This document shows, in pieces, positions 36,501 through 49,765 of a stretch of 64,000 nt of DNA. The translations under genes and the position numbers were made by a program. The DNA is from Lepidodermella squamata (lineage: Eukaryota; Gastrotricha), in assembly GCA_047495785.1 (NCBI GenBank), contig JBLDXI010000033.1, positions 2,852,001-2,916,000 on the forward strand, written 5' to 3'. How positions within the stretch are numbered: position 1 is the stretch's first letter; every line of letters starts with the position of its first letter. Under the pieces are notes generated by a model, which ran no database searches, was not told the origin of the DNA, and was given only the letters and a program-made list of their open reading frames with translations.

Positions 36501-39500
36501 ACAGCAGTTCGCCACAGCCTTTTAGCAAGTTTGTGATTGGCGAGTTTAAAACCAATGGTGCTTTCAAACTGCTCAAACTCGGCCGGGCGAATTTTGATGT
36601 AAAAGTTGTTGCGTTTGTAGGAAATTTTCAAAATCTTAGGCCAGGCGAAACGGTTAATGCGCAGTTTGTCACGGTAGATCAGCAGTCCCGAGGCACACAC
36701 GCCAATACGAATAGGAATTCCTTCGGAATCTTTTGCGTCATGAAAATCGACGCCATACATCGCCAGCTTCTTGGCATTTTCCAGAAAGTGGGTATCTGCC
36801 TCTGACGGTGTTTGGCCTTTATGCGTGCGATGTAGCTCGGCAATCTTGTCCAGCAGTTCATTCGTCTGGTTCTGCACGAAGGAGAACGCGCGGATATATT
36901 CGCTGGTGTCCCCGTGTTGCAGTGGGTCGAAATCACCGATTTCCGACTGAACCATGTAAGAACCGAGGAGGGCGTGGGTGACAAATGAACACGGCAGGCG
37001 ACCACTGAAAATGTCGTTGCGGATTTGCAGACATAGCATGTAACGTGTAATGTCTTCCTGCAACTGTGATGGCTCTGGCGGGTAAAATTTCACTTCAAAC
37101 GCGAAAACTGGCGGCCTGCGTTTCAGCTGCTGCGTTATTTTCTTCTCAGGGTGCAACCAATAGCGAACGCCATTTTCATCTTTAAAGCTCAAGCCGAAGA
37201 AATCTTTCTCCAATAAATTAAGAAACTGCAACACGCTGTCGAGAAGAACTTGGCCTTTCGCTCGTTTCTACAAGAAAAAATGAAAAATTGTTAAATTTGA
37301 GCAACATGCCATATATCGATAAATGGACATCACCGAGAACAAGCATAGAGAACGTAGTGATCAATATCCTACTTGGAAAATCATACCGAAGTGATAGGGG
37401 AAAAGGTGGAGTCGAGCTATCCACCATAATAATTTTTTAACCCGGGATAGAGCGAGTAACAATGACAAATTGATAGCTAAAAGATGTTTTTTAAATCATG
37501 ACTGCTGAGGAAGTGAGCCAACATTACCCAAAATGAGCGCTCTCGCGTCTCAATATTTCATGGGCTAATAATACGCGTCTCTTGTGCGCGTAGATTCTCA
37601 TTCATAAAACAGCAACGCAATAATTATATTACTGTTGCACGCACAAAACGCTGTCAAGGTTATAACCGTGGCGCAAGCAACAAGTTACAACTGGCGAGCG
37701 CAGCGATAATTATTGATTAAAGCTGGGTCTAGCAGCTAATGCGAGTGAAATGAGCCAAAATTTGCTTATCGGCGATAGTAGAAACGTGTGGCGAGACAAT
37801 TTTCAACGTTTCCAATATTTGAAAACCAGTTTCTGCTTGCTGTTTAATAAACGTCATATCGCCGCGCAAGGGAATCACTTATTGTGGCGGCGGGTGAAAA
37901 TTATTGCCATCAATAAAACACAAAAACACACGCACACAACAGCAGGATAACAAACGATAACAGGAAGTCGTCATCGGTCATCGACATAAGATTCGGCAAG
38001 AACATGTTCAATTTTCGATTTATCCCTAAATTGTTGTACGCAATTTTGTAATCATCATCACATTCGCTCGCTGAAAAAGTCATAGCATTTGGCCGACGTG
38101 CAATAAAAAACTACGCCCTTATCTACCCTTGTGACTAATACCACTTGACTCGACATACACAGGCGCAGGCCATAGACTACACTAATAGTTACGCAACCGC
38201 GCTTCGTTTTCAACGAAAATTTCAACAAGTCTCATTTGGCCCCTTTTTGAGAAATCAATTTTTGATATTGGGTGAATGGTTCGTTATAGAGCAAATACTG
38301 CCGCTTACCGCGGACTAAATTTCGTTAAAAATGCATTATAGAATGATCATGAGAGGGAGAACAAGTAGCATGATAACCGGCGCGCGCATGTAACTTGCTA
38401 CACCTGGGCACGCAGCATGTGCATTGATTGGGTCCTTTTTACAAAATCCTTCAGGAAATTTTCAATTGTAAACAAAAAGTGCGCTCAATACACAAGAATA
38501 TAAGTGGCTGCGATGCATTTTAGGAAATAACGTAATGGACATATTCCCAACATAGATATTAGATTATCAATGTGTGGCGGAATAGTTGAAGTCGGTAGAA
38601 TAATTGAAAAACAATGCCTTAATTACCTAGGACATATAACGTAAGATGGAAACGTATGTCGATGATGTCATGATGTCGATGAGGGTGAGCCAATACCACA
38701 TGGGGCCAGTCTACAACCTTTACAGGTGGGTAGCTCCTAAGGAATGGCAGAGACCGGTGGGGAGACCTCGAACTAGGTGGCTAGATTCGGTAGAAAGAAG
38801 TCTAAGAAGAGTGGGTATAATAAGGAAAAAACTGACAGGTCCCGTGGCAGACCTCGTAAAGATGGTTGTAATATAATCAAAATTATCGAAATAACTGTTG
38901 ACTGGACATTGACCGAAACAACTGCACTAGACCGAGACGAATGGCGTAGGAAATAGTCGAGACTTGAGAAGATTTTGAATTTTACAACAAAAGCAAGATA
39001 CTCTCGGACGTGGGGGCAGGTGACAGATTCTTTTGGTTTGCCTTGCCTTCGCCTCCCTCGAAACCCGAAAAAGTATAGACGCTCAGTCGTGGGGAAATAA
39101 AACAATAAAATCTTTTTCATTTTCACAATATAATTAATTTCACCTTAATGTCAATTTTATCGTGGTTTGATTTGTCAACAAGGAGCGCGGCCTCCTCAAA
39201 GAGAGCCGATTCGCAAACATAACTATTTTCTCTCGCGCCATCTAATTAAGATATGACTTACATTCGGGTGCATGAAATGGAGCACAGACATACGCACAGA
39301 TATAAACTTCTCCCGTATGTTCCTCACGGTTGACGAAATATCGGTACCCAAATGAGACAAGTACCGTGAGGTTCAGCGCAACGCAGCAAGTGGGTGCCCG
39401 CGTACTCTCAGTTGCAGCCTGTTGCGCATGTATTTATTTATTGCTAATTTTTTGGGCGAAAATATAGCAGAAGCAGATGCGGGACATAATTTTTTGAATA

Positions 39501-42500
39501 TCCGTCGTCGATAATTTTGTCCCATTGCAATATGAGAGGGTGAAACAATTTTGATGAAATAGATAATGGCCCTGATTGAAACACCATTTGATAGCCTTGA
39601 TTATTCCAATAATTTTGCATTTCAGCAATAGCTTATACACACGCTCCACTGTGATGCGCTGAAGACGGCAACCTTTTCGCCATCGCGCGCGCCCCTCGCC
39701 TCACCCTCAAGAGCAATTGAACGACAGAGGTTGATCAAGACGAGCGATGAGTGGCTAAGATTTACTTACAAATGGTCATTTTGCGATTGAATTGTTGAAA
39801 TCATGCCGAGTATATGAAGCGCTACCAGCTAAGAAGCAAGAAAAGAGCAACCAACCGAGGGTGCGAGCCTATAAAATGGCCGTGCCGTTCGGTTAATAAT
39901 GTCGGACGGCCATAGCGCTTTGCCGAGCCAGCAGCGACGACGACCAACACCATCCCATATAGCAATAGCAATTCATTTTCGTTCTATCCGCGAGATTTCC
40001 GATGGTATGTGATATTTGTTATGATATCAAGGAAAAAAGAGAAGTAAAGAATAAGACGCGCTTCGGTCATACCAATGAGTGTGCATATTACCGTAAATAC
40101 CGAATTACTAGGCATCACCTAAATTTAAGGCAGGACCGGAATTGAGGGCAGAGATCAGAGGTCAATTGAAATAATATAAGGCAGAACCGAAATATAAGGC
40201 ACGTGCCTCTTATTTTCCGGCTTGAGTCAGCTGTGCAAATGGAAGAAGCTTAATCTCGCGCACTTGATAGAGCGTAAGTAGTACTTAATCCACCTGTGAG
40301 GAATTTAATCCCTTGTTTACACACAGTCGCTAGCAGCAAATGAGGTAAAGAACGCAGGCGCCTCCCAGGTGTCCCAAAGTGACGATGAGGTTGAAATTAT
40401 AACTGGTGATGATAATGAATGAATTTCTCGTGCTCGGTAAAATAAATATAAGGCAGACCCGAAATTAAAGGCAGACCCGTTTTACAAGGCAGGACTTTTG
40501 GGGCATCTGAAATTATTATAAGGCACTCTCTTATAATTCGGTATTTACGGTATGTTACAGTTACAGGTGTTCATATACAATAAAGAGGTGCTAGTGTGTC
40601 GCGTCACCCCAGCTTCGAGATGCCAACGACAAGAAGGCTGAAAAAACCCCATAGGTTTCATCTCCTGAGCATTGCGACTACTCCCGCGGGTCTTCAATTC
40701 AAGTTAATTTTTTGCCCTTCACATTTAACCCAATTTTAGGAAAAAAATGCTAAAGACTGTCGCATTGGACCCAACAATGCAGTATGTGAGCGAAGCGAGC
40801 TTTAGCTAACGTTATTTCAGCGAAATTTTAGCTGAAAATAGGCTGATTTTCGGGTTATGATCGTGCGAAACTCCAGCAATTCTTTGAGAAAAGCCAATCG
40901 GCAGCCATGAACTGCCGAGCCGGTGGCCGGGAAAACCGAGTTTGCGACGCACTGGGCTACTTAGTAAGTGCTAAATGCTAAACCCGTCAGTTTCTACTCC
41001 TTCATTCCTCCAAGCCTGCGCGAACTCAGTACTTACCATATACCGGCAGAGCAGAACCGGAGTAAAGCTTGGAGGACTGAGGGGAGTTAAGGGCAGAGAG
41101 GACAGGTCATGTAGAATAATAAAGACAGAACTGTATTAATAAGTATTGGCAAGTATGGGTAAGAGGTTGAAGCTTGATAGGGCGCGATTCCTCGAAATTG
41201 AGTTCACTAATCCTCCTAATCCACTTGATCAAGCACTTCACGCATTTGGTCACTGGTAGTGGGCGGTAGCTAGCAGTTATTTGGCGGCTTTAACCGTTGA
41301 TCTATAGTGACTCTTGAGATTGACTGATGAGGTTCGAAAAAATAAAGAGCAGAACCGAAATAAAGGGCTGACTCTAAATACAGAGCAGGACTTGGACATA
41401 GTTCGAAAAATATAGGGCAGTGTCTTATAATTCGTAAAATAAGAAACACGGTAAGTTGCTATGTATTAGTTTTAGCGCGTGCGGAGTGAGCACCTTAGAG
41501 TAATAAATGGTGATTCCGGCACGTAAATCAAGTGCCAATTGCGGATGCCTTCGGGTAGAAGGTGCGCGAAACACACACACGCCCAAGGTAAAACGCAAAA
41601 ACGAAAAAAGACCGCGTGGTATTGCGTGTTTCTTCATGAGCTGTAATTTTCAACGGAAGCAAATTACATAGCTTGATGCAGCGTTCTACGGGTTATTCAA
41701 TGTATAAGCCATTTTAGTGGACATAATAAAACTCTAGATTTTAATATGTAATGGATATGCTATGGAGAGACATGCTGACAAGCGCAATGTCTCTTTGCAC
41801 TTGTCTCTTGTATCTAATTTGTGAATCGGAAAAGAGACTTGAAGACAAGAGACGAGAGCCACGAATTCTTGTCTCTTTAATATGTGAATACTACATGAGA
41901 AAAGTGAATCTGAGGATTGATAGCCTTGAATGTCTCTTTCGATTTAAAACCTCATGGTCGTCCTATTTATGGTTATTGCTAAACAAATGCGAATTACCTA
42001 ATTCAATATCGCGAGAAGCTGAGGCAAAATCTACGCAGTCCTGCGACAAGTGCGCGAGGCGAGCTGCCTGCATCGCTCGCACGCGCAAGATGAGAAAACG
42101 GCAGCACGGTAATACCATTTTTCCGTCAATTTCAATGATATTGAACTGTGCTTTGGAAGGAAGCTAGCAGAAAGCGAGTCGCATCGGTATATCGAAACAT
42201 TTTTGGATTCTGACCTAGGGCTGAGGAATAACTTGAATATTACTAGAGTGCCTGTTCTTTCAATACTACCGCGTTAAAAAAACCTTGTGGTACCGTTTAC
42301 TCCTTAACGGTAGATGATGTCTTGATAAAATTTGGTTTAGTCGTAGCTAATAGCGAACCTATCGGTACACAAAAAACCGACATCGATGCGATGCACAGTT
42401 GCTAAGAAAAAGTTTCATAAAATGCACGCGTCTTCATTCCTCAAAGATGTCGATTCCAGTGGTATAAGTCACTACAAGCATCTACCAGCACACACAACAA

Positions 42501-45500
42501 CAACACACACACACAAGCGGACGAATATAGAAAGCATAATCACGCAACGCGTACGCGTCGATCAGTTATTGTCAGCGATCAATGGTAACCTATATAATAT
42601 AATGCTCGCTGATACCTATACATGATAACCCTCATAAGCGCCGATACCATTAATGAGACAAGTCACTTGGTTCGGCAGGCTGCATGATAGGTTTATGCAT
42701 GGAGCGCGGTCAGCAGCCGACATTGTTCGCGCATGTTTTTCACTTCGAAACAAAACAATGCGCCCGTAAATCAGTGTTTTAACGCCGCGCATAATTCGTA
42801 TACCATGCCTGCTAAAAATGTAAAACGAATGGTGCAGTGGCTGCAAATTTAAAATTTACATTTAGTCCGAGAAAAACAGGCCTCGACGTTCGCATGAATC
42901 AGCGCGGCGCAAGGTTCGAATTAGCTAAAATACGTTTACTGCTTGCTCGATTTACGAAATTTCTCTTTAGCTTTTAGTGCAAAACAAGCGATGCTACTCA
43001 CTGTCAAAATAATACATATTTGACTTGTGGCTTCTTATTGCGTATAATAAATGTTGACTTCTGCGCTCGTCTATAATAATGCCGTTATAATAATCGTGGC
43101 CGTTTCAAAATTGGGAGTTGCTAATCTGACTTAGCTACCTCGCACTAAATTAGAACCTGCTTGTATCAGAAGGCGAACTATCAGATACGATGTAGGGGTT
43201 TTACAAAGGTCATTATTAAATGCATTAAAAAGCTTGGGATTAAATAACCATGGAGAAGGTGCATCTTTTCAAAAACGATACGCGCAATCTGATCACTACG
43301 TTCTCTGCAAGAATAAGTAACAAGGCTTACATCAACGTCGAATTTCTGACGGCTGCCGTCGAGCAGCAAGACGTCGCAAATCATTCCACCGTGTGATCGC
43401 TGGCTCGAATTGTAGTTGTCCATATTCGAAGATTTCTGACCACGTCGACCAGCTTGCTGTTAACGCAAGAAAACAATAGGTATCGGTTAATAATGAGCAT
43501 TAACGCCGTTGTTTAGTAATAAACGGCAGCGGTAAAGGAGATAATGATAATAAAAACATGTGATAACAGCGGGAATCTAGAAAAGCGTTGCTGTTTACGG
43601 CTTATCCTCTGTGAGCGCGCGCGATCAGCAACGTAAACACGCCGGTAAACAAGACTAAAAGGCGGCGATGAGCGCAACACTTTCCACGTGTTTCCGATAA
43701 GCGCGAGGGAACAAAAATAAAACAATCAAGTACCGTCGCGTAGGTCATCGCCAAATCGCCACCGCGAAACCGACTGTCAAAAAGTTTATCCGATTCCGAA
43801 TAATAAATGTCGCCGTCATCAAATCTCTGCTTCCAGACAGCAGATTCCGAAGTAGCGAGGCCGAGCGCTGGTTCGAGCGGTGCGTTTTCGCGACGGCTCG
43901 GGCCCAGCGGAACAACTTTTTTAGGGCTGTTCAGATGAGGCGAAGGGGAGTTCGATTGGTGTGAAAACGCTTCCGTAGCTTCGGTATTGGGCGAGCCCGA
44001 AATCGGCTCCGAGACAATAACTGTCGCCACAAGAAGCGCCAGGTCTGCTATTAAATCTAGGCCGGTAGTAGTTCACTTCTACCCAACATACGAAATGTCC
44101 TCCAAACAAGAAATTAATATATAACTACCAAGCTAGCGCGCGAAAGAAGGCAGTTTATGTATGAATGAATAATGACGTGAGACGGCCGGATAGGGGGATT
44201 CATGTTAAATAATGAAATTTGCCGCGCTATGTGTTGCTACTAATTTGGGCGGCAAAACATCAGCGTTTTCGGCTAAATTGGTGTGTTCATGAAAACGCTC
44301 ATAAACAAGGCGGCGATGGGGCGAAAACACGGTGTAAATGACGAAGAAAACTACAGGCAGGATCGATTTGTCTATCGCCGGTCCCGCAGCCGCTAAATGC
44401 CTGGCTGTGCTAGAAACATGGCATAAAATCGACACGAACGTGTCTGCTGCCATCGGCCACACTTAGCTGCCAGCGAACTAATAGTTGAGCAAAAATAATA
44501 ACGCGCTAATAATCGTAACGACAACTGTAGGCGAAAAAGCGAAAAGCTATCGCTCGCCTGAATGACGTTATTAGCGGCAGTAATGATGTTTGCGTCCTAA
44601 GCTGACCGCACGCGGCTATTTAGAAATGTTTTAGCACTCCTAAAAAATTGGCAGCTTCACTGCCGCAAATCGGCGTTTATTCACACCCGATTCTGCCCGC
44701 AAAGAAGCGAGCAGCAATAAACGCACTCGAACAGCGCTGTTCGCAAGGTAGTCCTCGAAAAATAGACAAAATCAATAGGAAGCGAAAAAATTTGTCATAG
44801 CTAGCGATGAAAAGTAAAACTCACAGTCGCTGCAGATTATGATGATGCTGCCGCTGATACAGCGAAATGGTGACGACGGTGGGTCGTAATAAATTTATAC
44901 GAAATATCGGCTACGCGCAGCTTTAATCCAGCTGCAAACGCAATTCTACACACACACGACTTTACAAATATCGAGCAATAAAACAATGTGGATATTAGTT
45001 TTTGTCTGGCCGTACATATGTAAATCCTGTGGCACCTAGTATTGAGGCGGATTCGCAATAAGCGAATATTGCTGCGGCGCGTAGATCAGATACAGTGAGC
45101 ATTAACACATGTTGGCATTTCGGAAATGCGTGTGCAATAAAACTTATTACAGCAGTAATATTAATATTAGTTAGCAGCAGCGAAACCCGTGTTTTTACAT
45201 GATCTACGCTGAGATACTAAAAGCAGCCCAGCGTAATGGCTCGATTCGGTGGGCCAGCTAATTTTTTCCGACTACGAGCGCGTTTTTTCTCGTCGGATCG
45301 TGCCGATCAGGATGATTAAAAAAACGCGAGCATAAAAATTGCTTCAAGAACACCGCTGTATCACTGTGTAATTATTATCATAACCGCTTTCCGTACGTAA
45401 CAATAACGAAACGACAATAAATCAGCAAATCAGACGAGTGCATGCAAAAAATAACAACTCACCCTTCCGTCTTCAGCCGACTGATGGCTTTCATCTGCAG

Positions 45501-45626
45501 GCATTAACTCAGTATCAGCCTATATAAGCAAAGCGACGTGGCAAATAAATAAACAAAATGTATTTGTCCGAATGAAAATGAACAGGCAAACGTTAAAATT
45601 ACCTGCTGGGCCATTAAATCAGTCAT
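33504..45626 (-). CDS. frm-1: FERM-domain protein 4.1 / FRM-1 (coracle-like)
   Basis: Membrane-skeleton adaptor linking membrane proteins to the cortical cytoskeleton. Exons on the minus strand: 45626-45603 (MTDLMAQQ), 45519-45463, about 44006-43734, 43456-43331, 37267-36107, 35310-35038, 33956-33504 (TAG). All junctions are phase 0 and the model gives 788 residues. The FERM domain begins at [20 protein letters not shown] in one exon and continues [20 protein letters not shown] in the next, across a 6-kb intron. It proceeds through [36 protein letters not shown], and the F3 lobe [20 protein letters not shown], then a FERM-adjacent region ([14 protein letters not shown]). A Gly/Gln/Pro-rich linker follows, and then a C-terminal 4.1 domain with [20 protein letters not shown]. 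No spectrin-actin-binding segment is recognised. The third exon's 5' boundary is uncertain. Confidence 0.9.
35595..35870 (-). CDS. frm-1: Candidate cassette or alternative terminal exon of the 4.1-like gene
   Basis: Between the FERM exon (36107) and the Gln-rich exon (35310) lies a minus-strand open stretch bounded by CGCCTTCAG (acceptor) and GAC/GTACGT (donor). It is 276 nt, phase 0 at both ends, and starts [16 protein letters not shown]. Inclusion would insert 92 residues in frame; read through the donor it would end the protein about 22 codons later. Composition (Pro, Asn, Tyr, Gln) resembles the neighbouring linker exons. Another frame is also open over part of it, so coding status is not certain. 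Confidence 0.4.
38580..38880 (+). mobile_element. LINE 3'-end fragment
   Basis: A short + strand reading frame contains [20 protein letters not shown] followed by [11 protein letters not shown]. The GRPRxRWxD motif is the typical C-terminal end of endonuclease-reverse transcriptases of RTE/Jockey-like LINEs. YLGHIT in the preceding frame supports this. It is inserted in the 6-kb intron of the 4.1-like gene, opposite to that gene's strand. Confidence 0.75.
40091..40550. mobile_element. TA-flanked 460-bp MITE in the 4.1-gene intron
   Basis: The ends are exact inverses: CCGTAAATACCGAATTA at left, TAATTCGGTATTTACGG at right, with TA on both outer sides. The interior contains several copies of an AAGGCAGAACCGAAAT-like module near both ends, in direct and varied forms. 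No ORF. It is likely a non-autonomous Tc1/mariner-type element. Confidence 0.85.
41035..41450. mobile_element. Degenerate relative of the 40.1-kb MITE
   Basis: It shares the internal modules: AGAGCAGAACCGAAATAAAG, GGGCAGTGTCTTATAATTCG and neighbouring words parallel those of the 40091-40550 element. The terminal repeats are largely eroded (ACCGG... at left, AATTCGTAAAATAAG at right). Two copies of the same family thus sit 0.5 kb apart in one intron. Confidence 0.65.
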
Positions 45627-48600
45627 TGCTTGAGGAACGGCGGACGCGTTAAAAAATAAACAACTCTAGATGAACACAGATCAATACATGAAATTTGATA
45701 GCACAATGACGTCGCAGAAAGGTTTCCTGGTCGCGCGATATTTGTTCATAAACAACAAAATGTGTCAAGTTGCTCGCCGGTCAATAAAATTTGCGTTACG
45801 TGGCTGAGGTGTAATACAAAGCCGCCAATGAGTGATCAAAATCTAAATTTTCACGGAGCAAGGGAATGAAAGGAAAACAACAAAATTATAAATTGTTTGC
45901 GAAACGAGCTCGCAACGATTAAAATTAGCCAGCAGAATACGAGGCTGTTCTACGATCAGCGGGACAGGAAGAACGGCCGTACGTGAGCTATGAAAGAGAG
46001 GCAGTAATAAAAAACAAGCGACATACCGGGCAGGTGAGTGTGATAACGCACATGCAACCAGCTCTTACACTCAACATGAAAAAAGTGAGACATGTCTTGC
46101 TGCTAACACCGATGAATAAGAGAAGGAAATGGCGTGGATGAAAACAGCGCGTAGTAATAAATGTGTAGAGCTACATACCAAAAAGTAGGCAGTAAAAGGC
46201 TAATCTACATTAGTCGCTTTTATTGCAATAAAGTGATTACGCTAGGAAAAAACTAGATAACGGTAACGCGCGCCGTAGAGAAACGTGGAGCCGAACGATA
46301 AAATAACTCATGTCGCACGCGGGAAGTATGCGAAAGCCGAAAAACAAAATAACAACAATAATGTAGTGATAATAGGAGCAGAGAACACCGACGTCAAAGA
46401 ACTAAAGGTAATGATACGTAATAAAACGAGCCAAATCGCAATGGCAGCGATGTGTGATATGCTTATGGCCGAGGTTGCAAAGCACATAATAAACATGCGG
46501 AACAGCGAATGCATACCAGCACTGTATTTGTTCGCTCAAAACTATGTAGAAATGCACAAGTGTGTGTGGCCGCACGTAGCAAAAATTGCCCAGAATGGCA
46601 AACGCAGGACACGGGAAGGTAGAGGAAATTTATGCTATCGCAGCACGAATGAAGGCAGGAACGGAGTTGCCATCGGCCGCAAACTAAACAATGAGCCGCA
46701 AACGCACACATATACACACACACTCGCCGTACGTCGCGCTAACTCTAGTTTTCGTCGTCTGCCTAGCTAGATCTCGGGCAATACAAATTCATTCTACGGC
46801 AAGTAAGCCATACTCTTCAGTGCTAATGCGCACGGCCAGTACTACTCGCAGAGCTACTAATATAGCAGAGAGTGTGGCAACAGAATTAGCAGACAACAGA
46901 AACAAGGACAACAACAACAGCAGTAATAATAATAACACAACGGAGGGCGAGATCTATTATAGCGACCATAAAAGCAGTACCCTCTGTGCCTGCCCCATAA
47001 AATTGTCGACTGTTTGTCTTGACCGGCTAAGCATTTGCCGCTCATTCAATAGCGTCGTCATCCGTACCAAACAGCATTATTTAATGCGAAAGATGATATA
47101 TTGTTGTTGTTGTTATCGTCATCACTATACAACTAGAGCCACCGTTTATGATCTATCGTATCAACACAAGAGATGCTCGTCGGTGGCTATTCTAGGGATA
47201 AAAATAAAAAGAAGTTGGCGCCGTGTATATAACGGCCAGGCACGCCGCCTTCGACTAATTTCAAAGACACGCATACCTGCTGGTATAAGTATATGCAAGT
47301 GAAGAAAGCCGCTTAACAAATCGCGAGTGTCTTCGCAAAGAATGCTCGAGGATTTACGACTGCTGTTGATTATAGAATATCAAGAGCCATGCGCGCCTCG
47401 CCAATACATATATAAATAATACCAAATTAGAATTGACATGCAGAATGAGGTTTTCAGTGGTGAGAGGATGTCAAGGGAATACGCAATGCGTGATGAATAG
47501 CGCATAGACATCAAAAATTAATGAATTCTAAAAAATTGCGATATAAAAGAAACATATGACATAACAAAATTGCAATGCGAAAGACAAGTTGGGAATCTAG
47601 TTATTTAAAACCATTTTCTTTCGAAAAAAGCTAGCACTGGCCAAATAAAAGCATAATTAAAATGATTTTCCTCTGGAGTTATTTATTCACTATCAATTGG
47701 TTGTCCAACTGAGTCTTTCTACAAGACGACCTAACTTGGCAAACAAGTAGCCCAACTTACGCGGAGATCGGGAAGAATCCGGATCTTGCAATGTCGGGCT
47801 TCAGAAATAATATTTTGATGCAAAAATTGCTCTATTTTCTTTGTTTTTGAAGGAATATGTCGATGACAATGATCGACTCGCCAATACGTAGCGGAAAAAA
47901 TAGTAAGGCTTGCATGGACTATCGCATTGCCTTAGTGGCAGTCGGCTAAATCAGGCAACTATTTTCTTGATCGTTATTAAATGGCGAAGACGCGGCGGTT
48001 AACACAGCGCTGGCTTTAGTCCGGTGTGAGGTATGCGCCAAATTTTCCTGACTGGTTGACAATCCTTTGCTTTAGCATTACAATATGTGCATGTTGCACA
48101 TAACGCCTACTCGTGGGATTCAATCTATTAGGGTGCCAATCTATGGAACTTAGGGATATTGAAGATAGCCATGTCAGCAATAGATCACCCTTCTCAAATG
48201 GGCGACGCTATTCTATACTTCTGGTGCAGAGTGCAAATGTGACAACTGTAAACCGGCAGATAATTCAAGTAGCAGCCCATTTAGTAAAAATCTATATAGG
48301 GGGTAGGGTAGGGTACTGACAAGCCGGGCGCCGCGAAAGACTCAACGACATGACCATAAGGTCAGCGTAGTGGCTAGTCCGACAAGCATCCGAGAGAACT
48401 GTACTGGATGCACAGCTCTTCTGCTGAACGCCCCTAACTGGGCCTGACTGCGGATGACGACAAACGATTTAAATGTTGGTTCCTCCGAGCATTCCGACCA
48501 TTAGAGGAGTATGGCCACCCACGTCTACGCCCTTAAGCGGTGGCTGCGGGCGTATCCGTGTCAGAAGCTCGAAATCGAGAGTCGCATCACATCAGACATC

Positions 48601-49765
48601 AGTCATAAACCTTAGCTAAAGAACATCCAAGAGTGACACCAGTCGATCGCACTTCTAAGGTAAGGTATATAGAAAGTACCTGTCAATATCCAATCAGAGA
48701 AGCGAAATCTTTTTTAAATCCCGAATTGTGTCCTATCATAGACTTTTGTCTCAACTATGGATTGCAAAAACCTTTCAGTTTCTAGTCATTTGAATGAGAT
48801 TGGAACGAAATGAGGTCGATAATTAATGGATAAAATTATAGAATTAATGGATAAAATGTCTGTTTCAAGTCAGTAGAGGTTAAGGGTCAAGTTTTCCTGA
48901 CCGGCTTATTATAGACGTTTGTTAACCTGCTATCCAATATCATCTTAAAATAAATATACCATATCTAATCGCTGTAAAATCTTGTCTCTTAGCTCGAAGA
49001 ATTTTTTTTTCAGAAACATGGTGGTAGTGATCAAAAGTTAAATACCAGTCTGCCAGTTAACAGTCGGTTAATCTATCTTACGCATGAAAAAGTTCAGTGT
49101 TAACTGTTAACTGGCAGTTAAAGAGAGCCTAAAGGCTAGAGGCTGTCGTAATTTGAGCAAAATTCGAGTTAAAGATCAGTGATAAAACAGTTATGGACAA
49201 GGCGAATGGTGAATGAGATGGCTCAACATTATACAAGCTCTCTCGGAGGGCGGAGGGGGCCAGAAGTCAGGGTCGGGAGTTGCCAAAAATGAAACCACTC
49301 CGGCAAACTTGAGCTATGAAATGATGAATAAGCTGTTTTCACGCAAGAAAAAACATATTATAAAAACTTATATAAATGAATAAATTAAATAAAAATGTGT
49401 ATTTTAATATTTAAAACTAAAAAAATACCGCGTGTCTGCACGCTGCACGTGCCGCTATGGCTCCGACGCGGCTCTTTAGGTTAGCTTGTTTGAAGACAGA
49501 TTCAGAATCTGGCCTCCGTTATCAAAACACCAGGTTCCGAGGCTGAAGGAAAATGTACCATTTTGTGTGATTTAAGCCAGGATTGTGTCCTGATTTCCTC
49601 CTGCGACTTCAAAGATATTTCTGTATTTGCCGACTTGATGAGTTAACTACGAACTCAACTTCTAGAATCCATTTATCTGCTTTCCGAGCTCGTTTCTCGT
49701 TTCTTATGCTTTGGTTTATTTTAAACTGTTTAATTTTATAGGTCCTCACGACGTTATTCTAAATA
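45627..49765. other. 4.1-kb non-coding region between divergent genes
   Basis: No gene is supported. The 161-codon frame at 46285-46770 and those overlapping it are Asn/Thr-rich and contain CA-type repeats (ACACACAC near 46720); they look like chance frames. A GC-rich segment at 48310-48660 stands out from its AT-rich surroundings and may be a mobile-element piece. Confidence 0.45.

Noticed and set aside
44837-44866. Possible 29-nt extra exon of the 4.1-like gene (RQHHHNLQR-coding) bounded by AG and GTGAGT
   Set aside because: Its length is not a multiple of three and does not join in frame with the neighbouring exons of the model.
46285-46770. 161-codon + strand ORF
   Set aside because: Asn/Thr runs, CA-repeat encoded tail, no recognisable motif or splice signals; overlaps other equally open frames.
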